Below are positions 16,901 through 25,161 of a stretch of DNA of 64,000 nt, piece by piece (position 1 is the stretch's first letter; every line of letters begins with the position of its first letter). The translations under genes were made by a program, and so were the position numbers. The stretch is taken from positions 1 to 64,000 of the forward strand of contig CAYYJR010000016.1 of NCBI GenBank assembly GCA_964472305.1. The letters run 5' to 3'. The notes below the pieces were generated by a model. It did no database searches, was not told where the DNA came from, and worked only from the letters and a program-made list of their open reading frames with translations. Source of the DNA: CAYYJR01 sp964472305 (GTDB taxonomy: Bacteria; Armatimonadota; Hebobacteria; CAIYQO01).

Positions 16901-17179
16901 GCGGATGGCACGCAGAATCTCACGGAGATCGGTACGGCGGAAGTCCGTCGCGAACTCGGTCAGCATGATGACGAAGGGATCGTTGGCGGTGAACGGCACC
17001 AGCCGACTTACCTCAACCCGTGCTGCCGTCTCACCCGGCACCGCCGGCCCCTGGTACGTGAAGGTATCTTCCGGGTCCACCGGCCAGCCAAGCGAATCAT
17101 GCAGGAAGGCAAAGAGCGCTTCACGGTCGCGGACAGCATCCAGCGCGGTCACCGGAATCCCGGTCATCGTCGGCGTCAT
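13958..17179 (-). CDS. Eco57I-type N6-adenine DNA methyltransferase
   Basis: A 1,073-residue class I DNA methylase of the Eco57I/PglX type. Residues 1-400 are a helical region of unknown role. The SAM-binding motif I VVDPACGSGAYLLG is near residue 452 and the catalytic motif IV IANPPYVRAD near 649, typical of N6-adenine methylation. A target-recognition-like region fills about 740-1020, ending with a helical tail. No nuclease motif is visible; the partner helicase carries a PLD domain. The start overlaps the helicase stop (ATGA), so the two are co-translated. The stretch coding the recognition region (about 14.3-15.1 kb) is near 46% G+C, well below its neighbours. Confidence 0.92.
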   Translation of the reverse strand: MTPTMTGIPVTALDAVRDREALFAFLHDSLGWPVDPEDTFTYQGPAVPGETAARVEVSRLVPFTANDPFVIMLTEFATDFRRTDLREILRAIRREMRTRAAYQGKGLEEVIFLCVTRGYQGLRFAHFREQEGRQPKLSVFGWERENVAATRTLRDINLPALRLTANIFGEPDWTLETRKAWLSAWDVEAVTKRFFAEFRKTFSLVKEEIRAHSRRVSDADLHTFTLTLINRLLFCWFIQQKKWLAHDPAFLTRFWEQLHIDHRRREDTHGDAFYVNYLRPLFLNVLNVPREDREPAIKEMIGEASADCMIPYLNGGLFEENALDKLADPADPRRTIIVPNAAIELLISEANRAQANPGLFQRWNFTVQESTPLDIDVAVDPEMLGKVFEELITARHETGAYYTPRQVVSFMCREALKAYLGGFSELVDTHDAGSVTIPTARELLVRLAKVRVVDPACGSGAYLLGMLHELHTLNRLLDTRAERLSARDDYDRKFAIIRDCLYGVDIEPFAVEMARLRLWLSLAVEFEDGGNLASIPPLPNLDFKIECGDSLLAPNPHGGPQPDLYRQADIDSFRRLKAEHTACSDPATKKALKVHIDELRITIAEWSHPDKAVTGFDWGVEFIEVFQRQPNPDKPAAMQPGGFDIVIANPPYVRADAQFRYIEDENERQEEIARWQAFRKGLVSSAVYKTLYEKWDLYIPFLERAYQLLRQDGYMTFIIPDAYNGAKYTMRSHRLFLENTRVARVDFCSDIPLFDAGVANTIVHFVKTKPTDTDTPCRMRRWGESAEDFDSNYEPLPALPQKEAGFGLFRINAASPQVDIPSVPLDCICYISKGMVLHSEDPNGLVHFTKDDLVSPTRDAAHPKPFMEGKHLVKWIVARVLYLEYGTSRAPRLCSRPTFPEIYEVPEKLISMDISGNTARVAYDSQKLFHNHSAWSFVPWHSLEGICNNSIRKTAKYRDEVKPGEGVAVTRDQLEEVSQSYNLKYLLAIMNSTFASTWLAGVRRSKMHVYPDDWKGFPVAIATAEEQAPFIAAVDEILALYRQHGHPLSPDAARRLAELEAEINERVARLYEV
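13969..14004. repeat. Direct repeat, right copy (methylase tail)
   Basis: The C-terminal coding end of the intact methylase, 33 of 36 bp identical to 12856-12891. Confidence 0.75.
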
Positions 17180-20100
17180 CGCGGCTCCTCCTTGCGCAAC
17201 TCCATCCAGCAGACCAGGCGCGGCATAATAGTGCGCGGCAGGCTGATGTCGGCGAAGGCGCTGCGCACGCTGTGCTTCAGCTTCTTCAGCCGCTCGGTCA
17301 GTGCGGCTTCATCAGTGGGGGCCGCGGAATGGTCGTCCGCCATGGTGCGGGCCAGGATTTTCAGGATGGCGCCGGCGTCGTGGGTTATCGTCATGTCTGC
17401 TCGTTCCAACGCCAGCACCGGGCGCCCGATGATCTGCGCATACCGTTCTTGATCTGTCGCTGTGGCCGCCGGCGTCGCTTCCATTTCGAAGAGGGCAAAC
17501 AGGCCATCTTCCGGAGCCTTCCCCCACACCCCGAACGCGCCGGGCGGCAGCGCGTCAAGGATCGCCTGGGTATGGGCGTCCGGCTCGGTGAAGTGCTCGG
17601 TATACTGCGTGGTTGCCATGTCCGCGCCGGTCATGTCGCCTTCGTAGAGGCGGTTGAATTCCTTCAGTGTACCGGCAGGATCGTTGGCCCGGAAGAAGGC
17701 TTCGTCGATGCCCAGCGCGCGGCTGATCTTCAGCGTGCGCTCCTCGACCGTCTCAACCAGGCTGATGATTTTTTCGATGTCCGCGGGCGGCAGCACATTG
17801 AGAATCGCAAATTCATGCTCGTGTGGCGTGATAGCCGGATCCAGGCGGCGGTCGACGCGGCCAATACGCTGGATGAGCCGGACGGGATTCCAATGGATAT
17901 CGTAATTGACGATGGCGCCAGCTTCCTGTAGATTGACGCCTTCGCTCAACACATCGGTTGAGATCAGCATATCTACCCGTTCCGGTATACTGCGCGCACG
18001 TTTTGACGGCGGGCTGTTGTAACCGGGGCAAAAGGCATGAATGATGCTGGGGCGCGTATCCTCGATACGGGAGTCGATGCGGGCGACGTGGTAGCCCTGC
18101 AGACGGTTGGCCAGCTCAATCTCCAGATATTCCGCCGTGCGCCGGCTCTGGGTGAAGAGCAGCACACGCTTGCCGGCCTTGAGCTGTGCCGCGAGCACCG
18201 GGACAAACTGCTCCAGCTTCGGATCGGGCTGTTTGCGGGCGGCAATAATGGCTGTGTGAATCTCGCGCAGGTAGGCCAGGTCGCCTTCGATGTCGTGCCG
18301 CCAGCGTTCCACGTCGAACTCGCCTGGGGTGAACTCGCGCAACTTTTTCTCCAGCCCGCGCGACTGCACGGCATGTTGCAACCAGGAGTCCACCTCGTCG
18401 CCGGAGATGTCCAGCGCGTCGCCGTCCTCGATCATGTCGGGATCTTCGCCGTTGCCGGCGTCCTCATCCGGGGCGCGGAAGATTGGCGTGCGCACCCACC
18501 CCTGGTGCTCGGTGATTACCGGTGTGACCTTTTCACCGAACACTACTTGCAAACGTGCCAGCAAGCCGGTCGCGAGGCTCTGAATGATCCCCTGGAAGGC
18601 GGCGGGGCTGCTCTCCAACTGCTTCAACGTGTTGGAATAAACCAAGCCGGCCAACCGCACCTCGTCGGTGTAGAGCTTGCTGCCCGGCTGTGGCACACGG
18701 CGGTATTGCTCGGTGATGAACGCCGCGAGCTTGATGCCGTGCAGCGGCTTCGCCAACAGTTTCGCCAGCTTCTTATCGTCCGTCTCTTTCTTCACTTCTA
18801 CCAAGCGATGTACCGCGGGACGGAAGTGCTTATCGGCAAGGGTGATCAGCATGGAATAGCCGTGGCTCTCCGGGCCGATGGCATATTCGATGCACTCCGG
18901 GTCGTGGCGCCTGGGGAAGCGCAATTCCTTCCCGGCGGCGGCGCTCAACGCCTTGCAGGTGGTGCGGCTGCGCTGGATGACTACCTGCTCCAGCACGCGG
19001 TTCAGCGTCTCGTTGGGTGTTTCCTGCAGCGTGAGTGATAACTGGCCCGATGGTTCGGTGGTCGGCACGGTGCGGTCCAACTCCACCGTGGCGCGGCGTA
19101 TCTGCTGGAATCCGTACCCCGCCAGCGTGCCGTGCTCATGGGTGATCAGGCCAAGCTGCGCGCTCATGTCGGTGTAGTGGGTGTTGATCGGCGTGGCCGT
19201 CAGCAGGATCACCTGTTTCCGCCGGCCATCCTGCGGCTGCATAATGCGATGCAGGTTGATATAGCGGTTGGCTGATGGGGTGCGGAAGTTATGCGACTCG
19301 TCGATCACCACCACGTCGGCACGCTCGGTGTATGCCTGGAGCAGGCGCAGGTATTCGCATTCCTTCTCGCTCATCCCGCTGTCGCATTCCAGCAAGCCCT
19401 CCAGCTTCTCGATGTCGTACCCAAACTCAGTCATCGCCTTGGAGTCGATGCTGCCGAACGGTTGCCGGTAATCTTTCAGATAGCGCTCCAGGTATTCCCG
19501 CCAGCTATTGTCCAGGATGTTCTTCGGCGCGATCAGCAGCACGCGCTGGCCGGCGCGGCAGAAGTGTTCCATCAACGCGAGGGCGATAAAGCTTTTCCCC
19601 AGGCCGACGCCATCGCAGACCATCACCCCATGCTGCCGCTCCAGGATTTTCAACGCCTGCCAATATCCCTGGCGCTGGTGTTCATCCAGCAAGCCCACCA
19701 TGCGTGGCTTGCTCCCGGCGGACTCCCCCTGCCGATCCTGTCCCCAGGCATACAGCGCCTTCAGGTACAGGTAGTAGGGATCATAGAGTTCGATCTGCCG
19801 GCGAATTTCAGCCAGCACGTCCTCGGTGACGACATCCGCCTGCGCTTCTTCCCAACGCTCCTCATACCAGGTGCGCAGGTGCTCGGTCTGCTCGGTCGTC
19901 TGCAGGGCATTCAATTCAATGTTGTGCAGCAATCCCTGGCGGGTGAAATTGCCGCTGCCCATGACGGCGATCTGCTCGGGAAACATTTCCCGCTTGATGA
20001 TGTAGGCTTTGGCATGGAACTTCTTCGCCGTGTAGCAACGCGCTTCTACACGCCCGGAGGTAAACAGCGCTTCCATCTTCTGCAGGTTGGTGAGGAGGGG

Positions 20101-20373
20101 CTGCTTCTCGCGCTGGGCCAGCAGATCGTCATCCGACACTGTGCGCAGGCGTTCGAGCAGCAACTTCCGTTGCCGGGGGCTGGCTTCGTCGCCAAAAAGG
20201 ATGCGGATATGCTCATACTGGTTCAGCGTGTCAGCCAGCATCAGCAGCGCGTCGAGTGAGAAGAACGCGCTGGCAATCCACAGTTCCTTGCCGCCGGCGC
20301 CCATCTTCTCCAGCGCCGCGCATAAGGTATTGCCATCGCGATTGTCGATAATCGTTGAAACTTGGACCGTCAT
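17176..20373 (-). CDS. PLD-nuclease/SNF2 helicase fusion (restriction-like)
   Basis: A 1,065-residue fusion. Residues 1-170 form a phospholipase-D-like domain with HAK at 120-122 and GSGNF at 139-143, the HxK...N signature of PLD nucleases. A superfamily 2 SNF2-type helicase follows: Walker A DGVGLGKS at 254-261, DESH box in VVIDESHNFR, motif III LLTATPINTH, and C-terminal helicase motifs LISTDVLSEGVNLQEA and LIQRIGRVDR. PLD plus helicase resembles ATP-dependent restriction enzymes of the NgoAVII/CglI group. It is first in the cassette, with methylase and DUF3800 downstream. Cleavage of unmethylated foreign DNA is inferred. Confidence 0.9.
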   Translation of the reverse strand: MTVQVSTIIDNRDGNTLCAALEKMGAGGKELWIASAFFSLDALLMLADTLNQYEHIRILFGDEASPRQRKLLLERLRTVSDDDLLAQREKQPLLTNLQKMEALFTSGRVEARCYTAKKFHAKAYIIKREMFPEQIAVMGSGNFTRQGLLHNIELNALQTTEQTEHLRTWYEERWEEAQADVVTEDVLAEIRRQIELYDPYYLYLKALYAWGQDRQGESAGSKPRMVGLLDEHQRQGYWQALKILERQHGVMVCDGVGLGKSFIALALMEHFCRAGQRVLLIAPKNILDNSWREYLERYLKDYRQPFGSIDSKAMTEFGYDIEKLEGLLECDSGMSEKECEYLRLLQAYTERADVVVIDESHNFRTPSANRYINLHRIMQPQDGRRKQVILLTATPINTHYTDMSAQLGLITHEHGTLAGYGFQQIRRATVELDRTVPTTEPSGQLSLTLQETPNETLNRVLEQVVIQRSRTTCKALSAAAGKELRFPRRHDPECIEYAIGPESHGYSMLITLADKHFRPAVHRLVEVKKETDDKKLAKLLAKPLHGIKLAAFITEQYRRVPQPGSKLYTDEVRLAGLVYSNTLKQLESSPAAFQGIIQSLATGLLARLQVVFGEKVTPVITEHQGWVRTPIFRAPDEDAGNGEDPDMIEDGDALDISGDEVDSWLQHAVQSRGLEKKLREFTPGEFDVERWRHDIEGDLAYLREIHTAIIAARKQPDPKLEQFVPVLAAQLKAGKRVLLFTQSRRTAEYLEIELANRLQGYHVARIDSRIEDTRPSIIHAFCPGYNSPPSKRARSIPERVDMLISTDVLSEGVNLQEAGAIVNYDIHWNPVRLIQRIGRVDRRLDPAITPHEHEFAILNVLPPADIEKIISLVETVEERTLKISRALGIDEAFFRANDPAGTLKEFNRLYEGDMTGADMATTQYTEHFTEPDAHTQAILDALPPGAFGVWGKAPEDGLFALFEMEATPAATATDQERYAQIIGRPVLALERADMTITHDAGAILKILARTMADDHSAAPTDEAALTERLKKLKHSVRSAFADISLPRTIMPRLVCWMELRKEEPR

Positions 20374-20743
20374 GGTATGGTTTCTCCGTCCCGTTCTCGT
20401 AACTATCGCATTTCGGGGATGTGAGGTAGCAGTTACTTTCTGTATCTGAAGCGAATGACCTGCCGGGGCGGATGCAAGTTAGCGGTAATTTGTCGGAATC
20501 CATGCGGGGCAACGTGTGGTTCGACTGATTTGAATTGTGCATGGCAATCTGCAGGGGATAGAAACGCGCGTGCGATCAGCGACAATGAAGGGTATTATCG
20601 AGAATCTTACTGACTGTTGCGGCATACCACCTTCCACTAGTTTTGCCAGGAAATTGCGGGAATTGCGGGGAAATTACCGCTAGGTAACTGTCCCGCATTT
20701 TCCCGCATTTTCCGGATTGGCGTTGGCGTGGACTGACTGGCGG
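20374..20743. other. Intergenic region upstream of the defence cassette, 370 bp
   Basis: Separates the helicase start (minus) from the end of the beta-galactosidase gene (also minus). It must hold the cassette promoter, but no convincing -10/-35 pair was found. It is more AT-rich than its flanks and contains the large imperfect hairpin at 20649-20713. No coding potential seen. Confidence 0.5.
20649..20713. repeat. Imperfect ~30-bp inverted repeat with internal direct repeats
   Basis: Both arms read GGAAAnTGCGGGAAnTGCGGG...TTACC with a four-base centre GCTA. Each arm itself holds two copies of a TGCGGGAA-like unit. It begins about 30 bp past the beta-galactosidase stop, so it may end that transcript; its layered repeats also suggest a small mobile palindrome. 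Confidence 0.55.
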
Positions 20744-23700
20744 TTACGGCTCCCACCGCTCCACCCCCACGCGGCTGGCGCGCATGGGCGACAGTGCGTC
20801 GCTGAGCAGCGGTTTCAGTCGCACGGTGAAGCGGGTTTCCACCGGCTGCAACAGGTATTGCTCCAGCGGGCCGGGGCCGCAACTGTTGCTGCCGAGTCCT
20901 CCCTGGCGATAGTCGAGGTTCAGGATCGTCTCATCGCGCGGCATCAATTCGAAGGTATGCTTCGCGTTGGTGAAATCCTCGGTGGTGTAATGGTGCGCGC
21001 TCACGTTCAGCAGCGGCATGCCCATCGCCAGCAGGCCGGCGCCGTGCAGATCGGTCACCGCCGCCCAGCGCACGTCGGTCTTGTTGCCGTTCTCCTGTGG
21101 GAACACATACGGTACATACTGCTCCTGCACCGAACCGCGATAGACGCCCACCTTCGCGCTTTCCTGGCGGTCGATATAGCTTTCGTGCGGGCCGCGACCG
21201 TACCAGGCAAATTGATCGAAGTCACCCGGCAGGCGCATTTGCAGACCGAGGCGCGGCAGGTGCGGCAGCCCGGCGGCGGGGATGATCTGCGTGTCGATGA
21301 GCAGATCGCCGGTGCCGTAGGCGGTGTAGCGGTAGCGGCACGTGAAGGCGGGAGTAAGCGAATAGCCGCCCAGCACGCTGTCCACCTCGATGCAGACGGC
21401 CTGCGGGCATGTCGCGGTCAGCGCAATGCGGTCGCAGCGCGAGATCAACCGGTCAAGGCCGAACTTGCGCCATTCGCGCGCGAGATGCACGTCGTTGTCG
21501 GTCGGCGCGCGCCAGGCGTGGAAGCGCGGTCCGGCGGTAAGCAGCCGCATCCCCTGGTGCTCCCACGTCGCGATAACGCCGGCGTGCTTGTCGAAGACCA
21601 GTCGGAACTCATCACCGCTGATGACGATCTCGGCGGCGGATTCCGCAACCGTCAACGCCGGCATCTCGGCCAGCGTGATGAGCGGCACGGCGGGCGTCTC
21701 CACCGGCAGCGCCAGTTGCGCCCATGCCAACTCATAACCGCGGGGCGCCCACAATGTTTCCCCGGCGAGGGTGAAGCTGAGGTTGAGCCAGCATTCCGCG
21801 CCGGGCACAGCCGCCGGCAGCGCATACGGCAGCGTCACCGTCAGCGCGCCGCCCGCCGGCACTTCCAGCGCCGGCAGGACGCCTTGCTGCAGCACCTCGC
21901 CGTCGCGCAGCACCTGCCATGCGCCATGGAAACGGTTGAGCGAGGTGAAGGCATAACGATTGATGATCTTCACCGTGCCGGCACGCAGGTCCACCGGTTC
22001 CACGGCTACCGGCTCGATGATTTTTTTGTATTCCAGCAATCCGCTGTGCGGCACGCGATCGGGGGAATTCAGTCCGTCGATGCAGAAGTTGCCGTCGTTG
22101 GGGTGGTCGCCAAAATCGCCGCCGTAGGCAAACCACTCTTCACCGGCGTCGGTGCACTGGCGAATGCCGTGATCCACCCATTCCCAGATGCAGCCGCCGA
22201 TCAGCCGCGGATACGTGCGGATCGCTTCCCAGTATTCTTTCAGGTTGCCGGGGCCATTGCCCATCGCATGCGCGTATTCGCACAGGAAGAACGGTCGTGG
22301 GTCGTCCGTGCGCTGGCCTTGCGTGATGAGCCAATCCACCCCGGGATACATGGTGCTGACCACGTCAACCACATCCAGCGTATGCGCGTTGTTCTCCGCG
22401 CCGCCGGTCGCACCCTCGTAGTGCACCAGCCGCGTGGGGTCGTTGGCATGTATCCACGCGGCCATCGCCACATGGTTGCGCCCATATCCGGCCTCATTGC
22501 CCAGCGACCAGAAGATAATGCTGGGGTGATTCTTATCGCGCTCGACCATGCGCACCGCGCGATCGACATATGCCGCTTCCCAGACCGGATCGTCGGAGAT
22601 GCGGTTGAAATCGGCGGTGAAGCAGAAGCCGTGGCACTCCAGGTCAGCCTCGTCCACCACATACAGGCCATAACGATCGCACAGGTCGTACCAGCGCGGG
22701 TCGTTGGGGTAGTGCGAGGTACGTACGGTATTCACGTTGTGCTGTTTCATCAGCGTGATGTCACGCACCATCGACTCCAGCGACACCGCGTGCCCCAGGT
22801 CGGGATGGGTGTCGTGGCGATTCACGCCTTGCAGCTTCACCGGCACGCCGTTGATCAGCAGTTGCTGGTCGCGCACCTCCACGGTGCGGAAGCCGACGTT
22901 AATGCGCTGCACCGCTGTCACCATGCCGTCGGGCGCCAGCAGCGAGAGCAGCAGCGTATACAGATACGGCTCTTCCGCCGACCATTTGCGCGGCGCGGCC
23001 ACCGGAATCTCCGTCGCGACTATCGCTTCGCCGCCGGCATCCACGCGGATCGCCTCGCCCACCGGCGCCTCGCCGACCACCCGGTCTTCCGCGTCGAGCA
23101 GGCGGGCGAGTACGTGCAACCCCGCGGCGGCGGCGCCGTAACTGGTGACCGTGGCCTGTATCTCCAGCACCGCGTCCGTGTAGGCGGCGTCAAGGCGCGT
23201 GCGCACGCGGGCGTCGCGCAGGTGCACTTCCGGCACGGCGAGCAGGTACACATCGCGAAAAATACCGCTCAGTCGCCACATGTCCTGGTCTTCCAGATAG
23301 CTGCCGTCCGACCACTGGAATACCTGCACTGCCAGCGTGTTCTCACCCGCGTGCAGATATGACGTAATGTTGAACTCGGAAGGCAGGTGGGCACCCTGGC
23401 TGTACCCAACCTGTTGACCATTCACCCACACGTAAAATGCGGAATCGACGCCTTCAAACACCAGCATCACCTGCGTGCCGTCCCACGAAGACGGCAGGCG
23501 GAAGGTGCGGCGATACAATCCCACCGGATTCTCCTGCGGCACGTGCGGCGGATCGACGGGGTAGGGGTAAGCGACATTGGTGTAGTTGGGCGTACCATAG
23601 CCGTGCATCTGCCAGTTACTCGGTACCGGAAGGGTGTCCCATTGCCCGGCATCGTAGTCTTCCGCCGTAAAGCCCGTCGGCAGCAGCATCGGCGACGGCG

Positions 23701-23878
23701 CATAATAAAACGACCAGGCGCCGTTCAGCAGCTTGAAGAACGGCGAGGCGCCGCGTTCGCCCGTCAGCGCGGACTCGGCATCCGCATACGGCACCAGCGC
23801 CGCGCGCGCCGGTTCGCGCCGGCGGGACAGCAGTTGGGGATTTTCCCAATCGTTGACCTGTGCGGTTATCGTCGTCAT
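20744..23878 (-). CDS. lacZ: Beta-galactosidase, GH2 family (LacZ type)
   Basis: A 1,044-residue glycoside hydrolase family 2 enzyme close in length and layout to E. coli LacZ (DWENP near the N-terminus, jelly-roll, Ig-like domains, TIM barrel, C-terminal beta-supersandwich). Catalytic acid/base E462 lies in LGNEAGYGRNH and nucleophile E534 in FLCEYAHAMGNGPG, almost the same numbers as in E. coli. No signal peptide, so intracellular lactose or beta-galactoside hydrolysis is expected. Start MTTITAQVNDWENP at 23878, preceded by GGAG; a longer open frame upstream is not family-like. An extended -10 promoter lies about 40 bp upstream. No permease is adjacent. Confidence 0.95.
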   Translation of the reverse strand: MTTITAQVNDWENPQLLSRRREPARAALVPYADAESALTGERGASPFFKLLNGAWSFYYAPSPMLLPTGFTAEDYDAGQWDTLPVPSNWQMHGYGTPNYTNVAYPYPVDPPHVPQENPVGLYRRTFRLPSSWDGTQVMLVFEGVDSAFYVWVNGQQVGYSQGAHLPSEFNITSYLHAGENTLAVQVFQWSDGSYLEDQDMWRLSGIFRDVYLLAVPEVHLRDARVRTRLDAAYTDAVLEIQATVTSYGAAAAGLHVLARLLDAEDRVVGEAPVGEAIRVDAGGEAIVATEIPVAAPRKWSAEEPYLYTLLLSLLAPDGMVTAVQRINVGFRTVEVRDQQLLINGVPVKLQGVNRHDTHPDLGHAVSLESMVRDITLMKQHNVNTVRTSHYPNDPRWYDLCDRYGLYVVDEADLECHGFCFTADFNRISDDPVWEAAYVDRAVRMVERDKNHPSIIFWSLGNEAGYGRNHVAMAAWIHANDPTRLVHYEGATGGAENNAHTLDVVDVVSTMYPGVDWLITQGQRTDDPRPFFLCEYAHAMGNGPGNLKEYWEAIRTYPRLIGGCIWEWVDHGIRQCTDAGEEWFAYGGDFGDHPNDGNFCIDGLNSPDRVPHSGLLEYKKIIEPVAVEPVDLRAGTVKIINRYAFTSLNRFHGAWQVLRDGEVLQQGVLPALEVPAGGALTVTLPYALPAAVPGAECWLNLSFTLAGETLWAPRGYELAWAQLALPVETPAVPLITLAEMPALTVAESAAEIVISGDEFRLVFDKHAGVIATWEHQGMRLLTAGPRFHAWRAPTDNDVHLAREWRKFGLDRLISRCDRIALTATCPQAVCIEVDSVLGGYSLTPAFTCRYRYTAYGTGDLLIDTQIIPAAGLPHLPRLGLQMRLPGDFDQFAWYGRGPHESYIDRQESAKVGVYRGSVQEQYVPYVFPQENGNKTDVRWAAVTDLHGAGLLAMGMPLLNVSAHHYTTEDFTNAKHTFELMPRDETILNLDYRQGGLGSNSCGPGPLEQYLLQPVETRFTVRLKPLLSDALSPMRASRVGVERWEP

Positions 23879-24201
23879 GGGACACGCTCCAATCGAATGA
23901 GTGCTCGTTTCGAAGCTAAAGTATACCAGGGAATAATGGGGAGGGGTAGACCAATCACGGAGGGCCGGGACTGAAATTCCGTAGCACTTTCGCGGTAGAG
24001 CGTCCTGTGTTCTCGCGAGGGCGAGTTCGTGGTTTACCCCCTCTCTCAAGCCGGGCACCATCGACGCCTGCAGCATGCCGGCTTCGTGGGGGGTGAAGTA
24101 GTCGGTCTTGTCGTCGGACGTGCGATCATGAAGACGCGCTGGCGTGGTAAATCTCCTGCCGGTGCCACGCCACCCTTTTACCGCGAATCGCGATTGACTT
24201 T
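23879..24201. other. Intergenic region between amidohydrolase and lacZ, 323 bp
   Basis: Carries the lacZ promoter at its left end. An open minus-strand frame continues through it from the lacZ start, but the translation (TDYFTPHEAGMLQASMV and onward) matches no family I know and is not needed by LacZ; it could be a decayed gene. Confidence 0.4.
23920..23928 (-). promoter_or_regulatory. Extended -10 promoter of lacZ
   Basis: On the minus strand TGGTATACT, an extended -10 with no recognisable -35. The expected start near 23913 gives a leader of about 35 nt. Confidence 0.5.
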
Positions 24202-25041
24202 TCACCGGTCGCGCGTTACCGATTTACCGAGAAAGCGGAGTAAATTATTGGCGAAGATATCCTCGATAACCGTTTGCGGGGTATCGAGGGCGCGGTAGAT
24301 GTCTAGATCGCGTTCGATCCACTGTTGCGCATAGTCGGCGTGGAAGTCACCGGCGTTGCCGTCGGTGCCGAAGAGCAAGTTGCGCTCGATGTCATAACCC
24401 GCGGTGAGCAGCCTGGTCAGCGCGTCGGCGCGAAAGCGGGGCGGCGTGCCGGGGGTGAGGTCGATGAACATCTCCACGCCCAACTCCGGGTGCATCACCC
24501 TGGCATTGAGAAACTTGCCGTATACCGCGAGGGCTTCCTCGCACCAGGGCCAGGAGATGTGCGCCAGCGCGAAGGTCAACCCCGGCACATCGAGCAGCGC
24601 CTCGAAGTTGACCGGCTGGTTGTAGCGCGACGACGGTCGACCGTCCCACAGAATGCCGGAGTGAAAGAGGATCGGCTTGCCGGCGCGAGCGATGGCGGCA
24701 AACACCGGCAGCACGCGTGGGTCGCCGGGGAAATACGCATGGCAAATCACCTTAAAGGCATCCACGCCGCGCGCCACCGCCATCTCCACCTGCGCCAGTG
24801 CATCCTCGTCCAGCGGATCGATCCAGAAACAGGAAAAGCAATCAGGCGTCGCGGCGGTCCATGCGAGCAATTCAGACAAGCATGCCGGAGGCGCCGCGGT
24901 TCCGGCGAACATGCCGAACGCCATCGGCGCGCGCGAGATGATCATGCCGCCGGCGATACCCACCCGGCGCAGCCGCTCCGCCAGTTCCGCCGGCGTGTCG
25001 TCGCCGGACAGGATATGTATATGCGTGTCGAGGATGCGCAT
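24202..25041 (-). CDS. Amidohydrolase (TIM-barrel metal-dependent hydrolase)
   Basis: A 279-residue protein of the amidohydrolase_2 superfamily. The opening MRILDTHIHIL supplies the HxH metal ligands; a mid-protein LFHSGI, FALAHISWPW with a conserved His, and FGTDGNAGDFH with the final metal-binding Asp complete the expected set. These enzymes hydrolyse or decarboxylate small carbonyl compounds; the substrate cannot be read from sequence. Start ATG at 25041 follows AGGAG at 6 bp; an upstream in-frame start adds 14 atypical residues. Confidence 0.85.
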   Translation of the reverse strand: MRILDTHIHILSGDDTPAELAERLRRVGIAGGMIISRAPMAFGMFAGTAAPPACLSELLAWTAATPDCFSCFWIDPLDEDALAQVEMAVARGVDAFKVICHAYFPGDPRVLPVFAAIARAGKPILFHSGILWDGRPSSRYNQPVNFEALLDVPGLTFALAHISWPWCEEALAVYGKFLNARVMHPELGVEMFIDLTPGTPPRFRADALTRLLTAGYDIERNLLFGTDGNAGDFHADYAQQWIERDLDIYRALDTPQTVIEDIFANNLLRFLGKSVTRDR

Positions 25042-25161
25042 GAAAATCTCCTGGGAGTGACGTATCACCAATGACATGTGCACGGTGATGGGTGAGCGGT
25101 TATTTCCGGCGCGAAGCGTTCATACATTCCGACTTGTGCGATTGTGGGCGGTCTTCTCGTG

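Noticed and set aside
23879..24205. Long N-terminal extension of the beta-galactosidase frame
   Set aside because: The open frame continues 109 codons upstream, but LacZ homology begins at MTTITAQ, a Shine-Dalgarno precedes that ATG, and the -10 box lies inside the extension.
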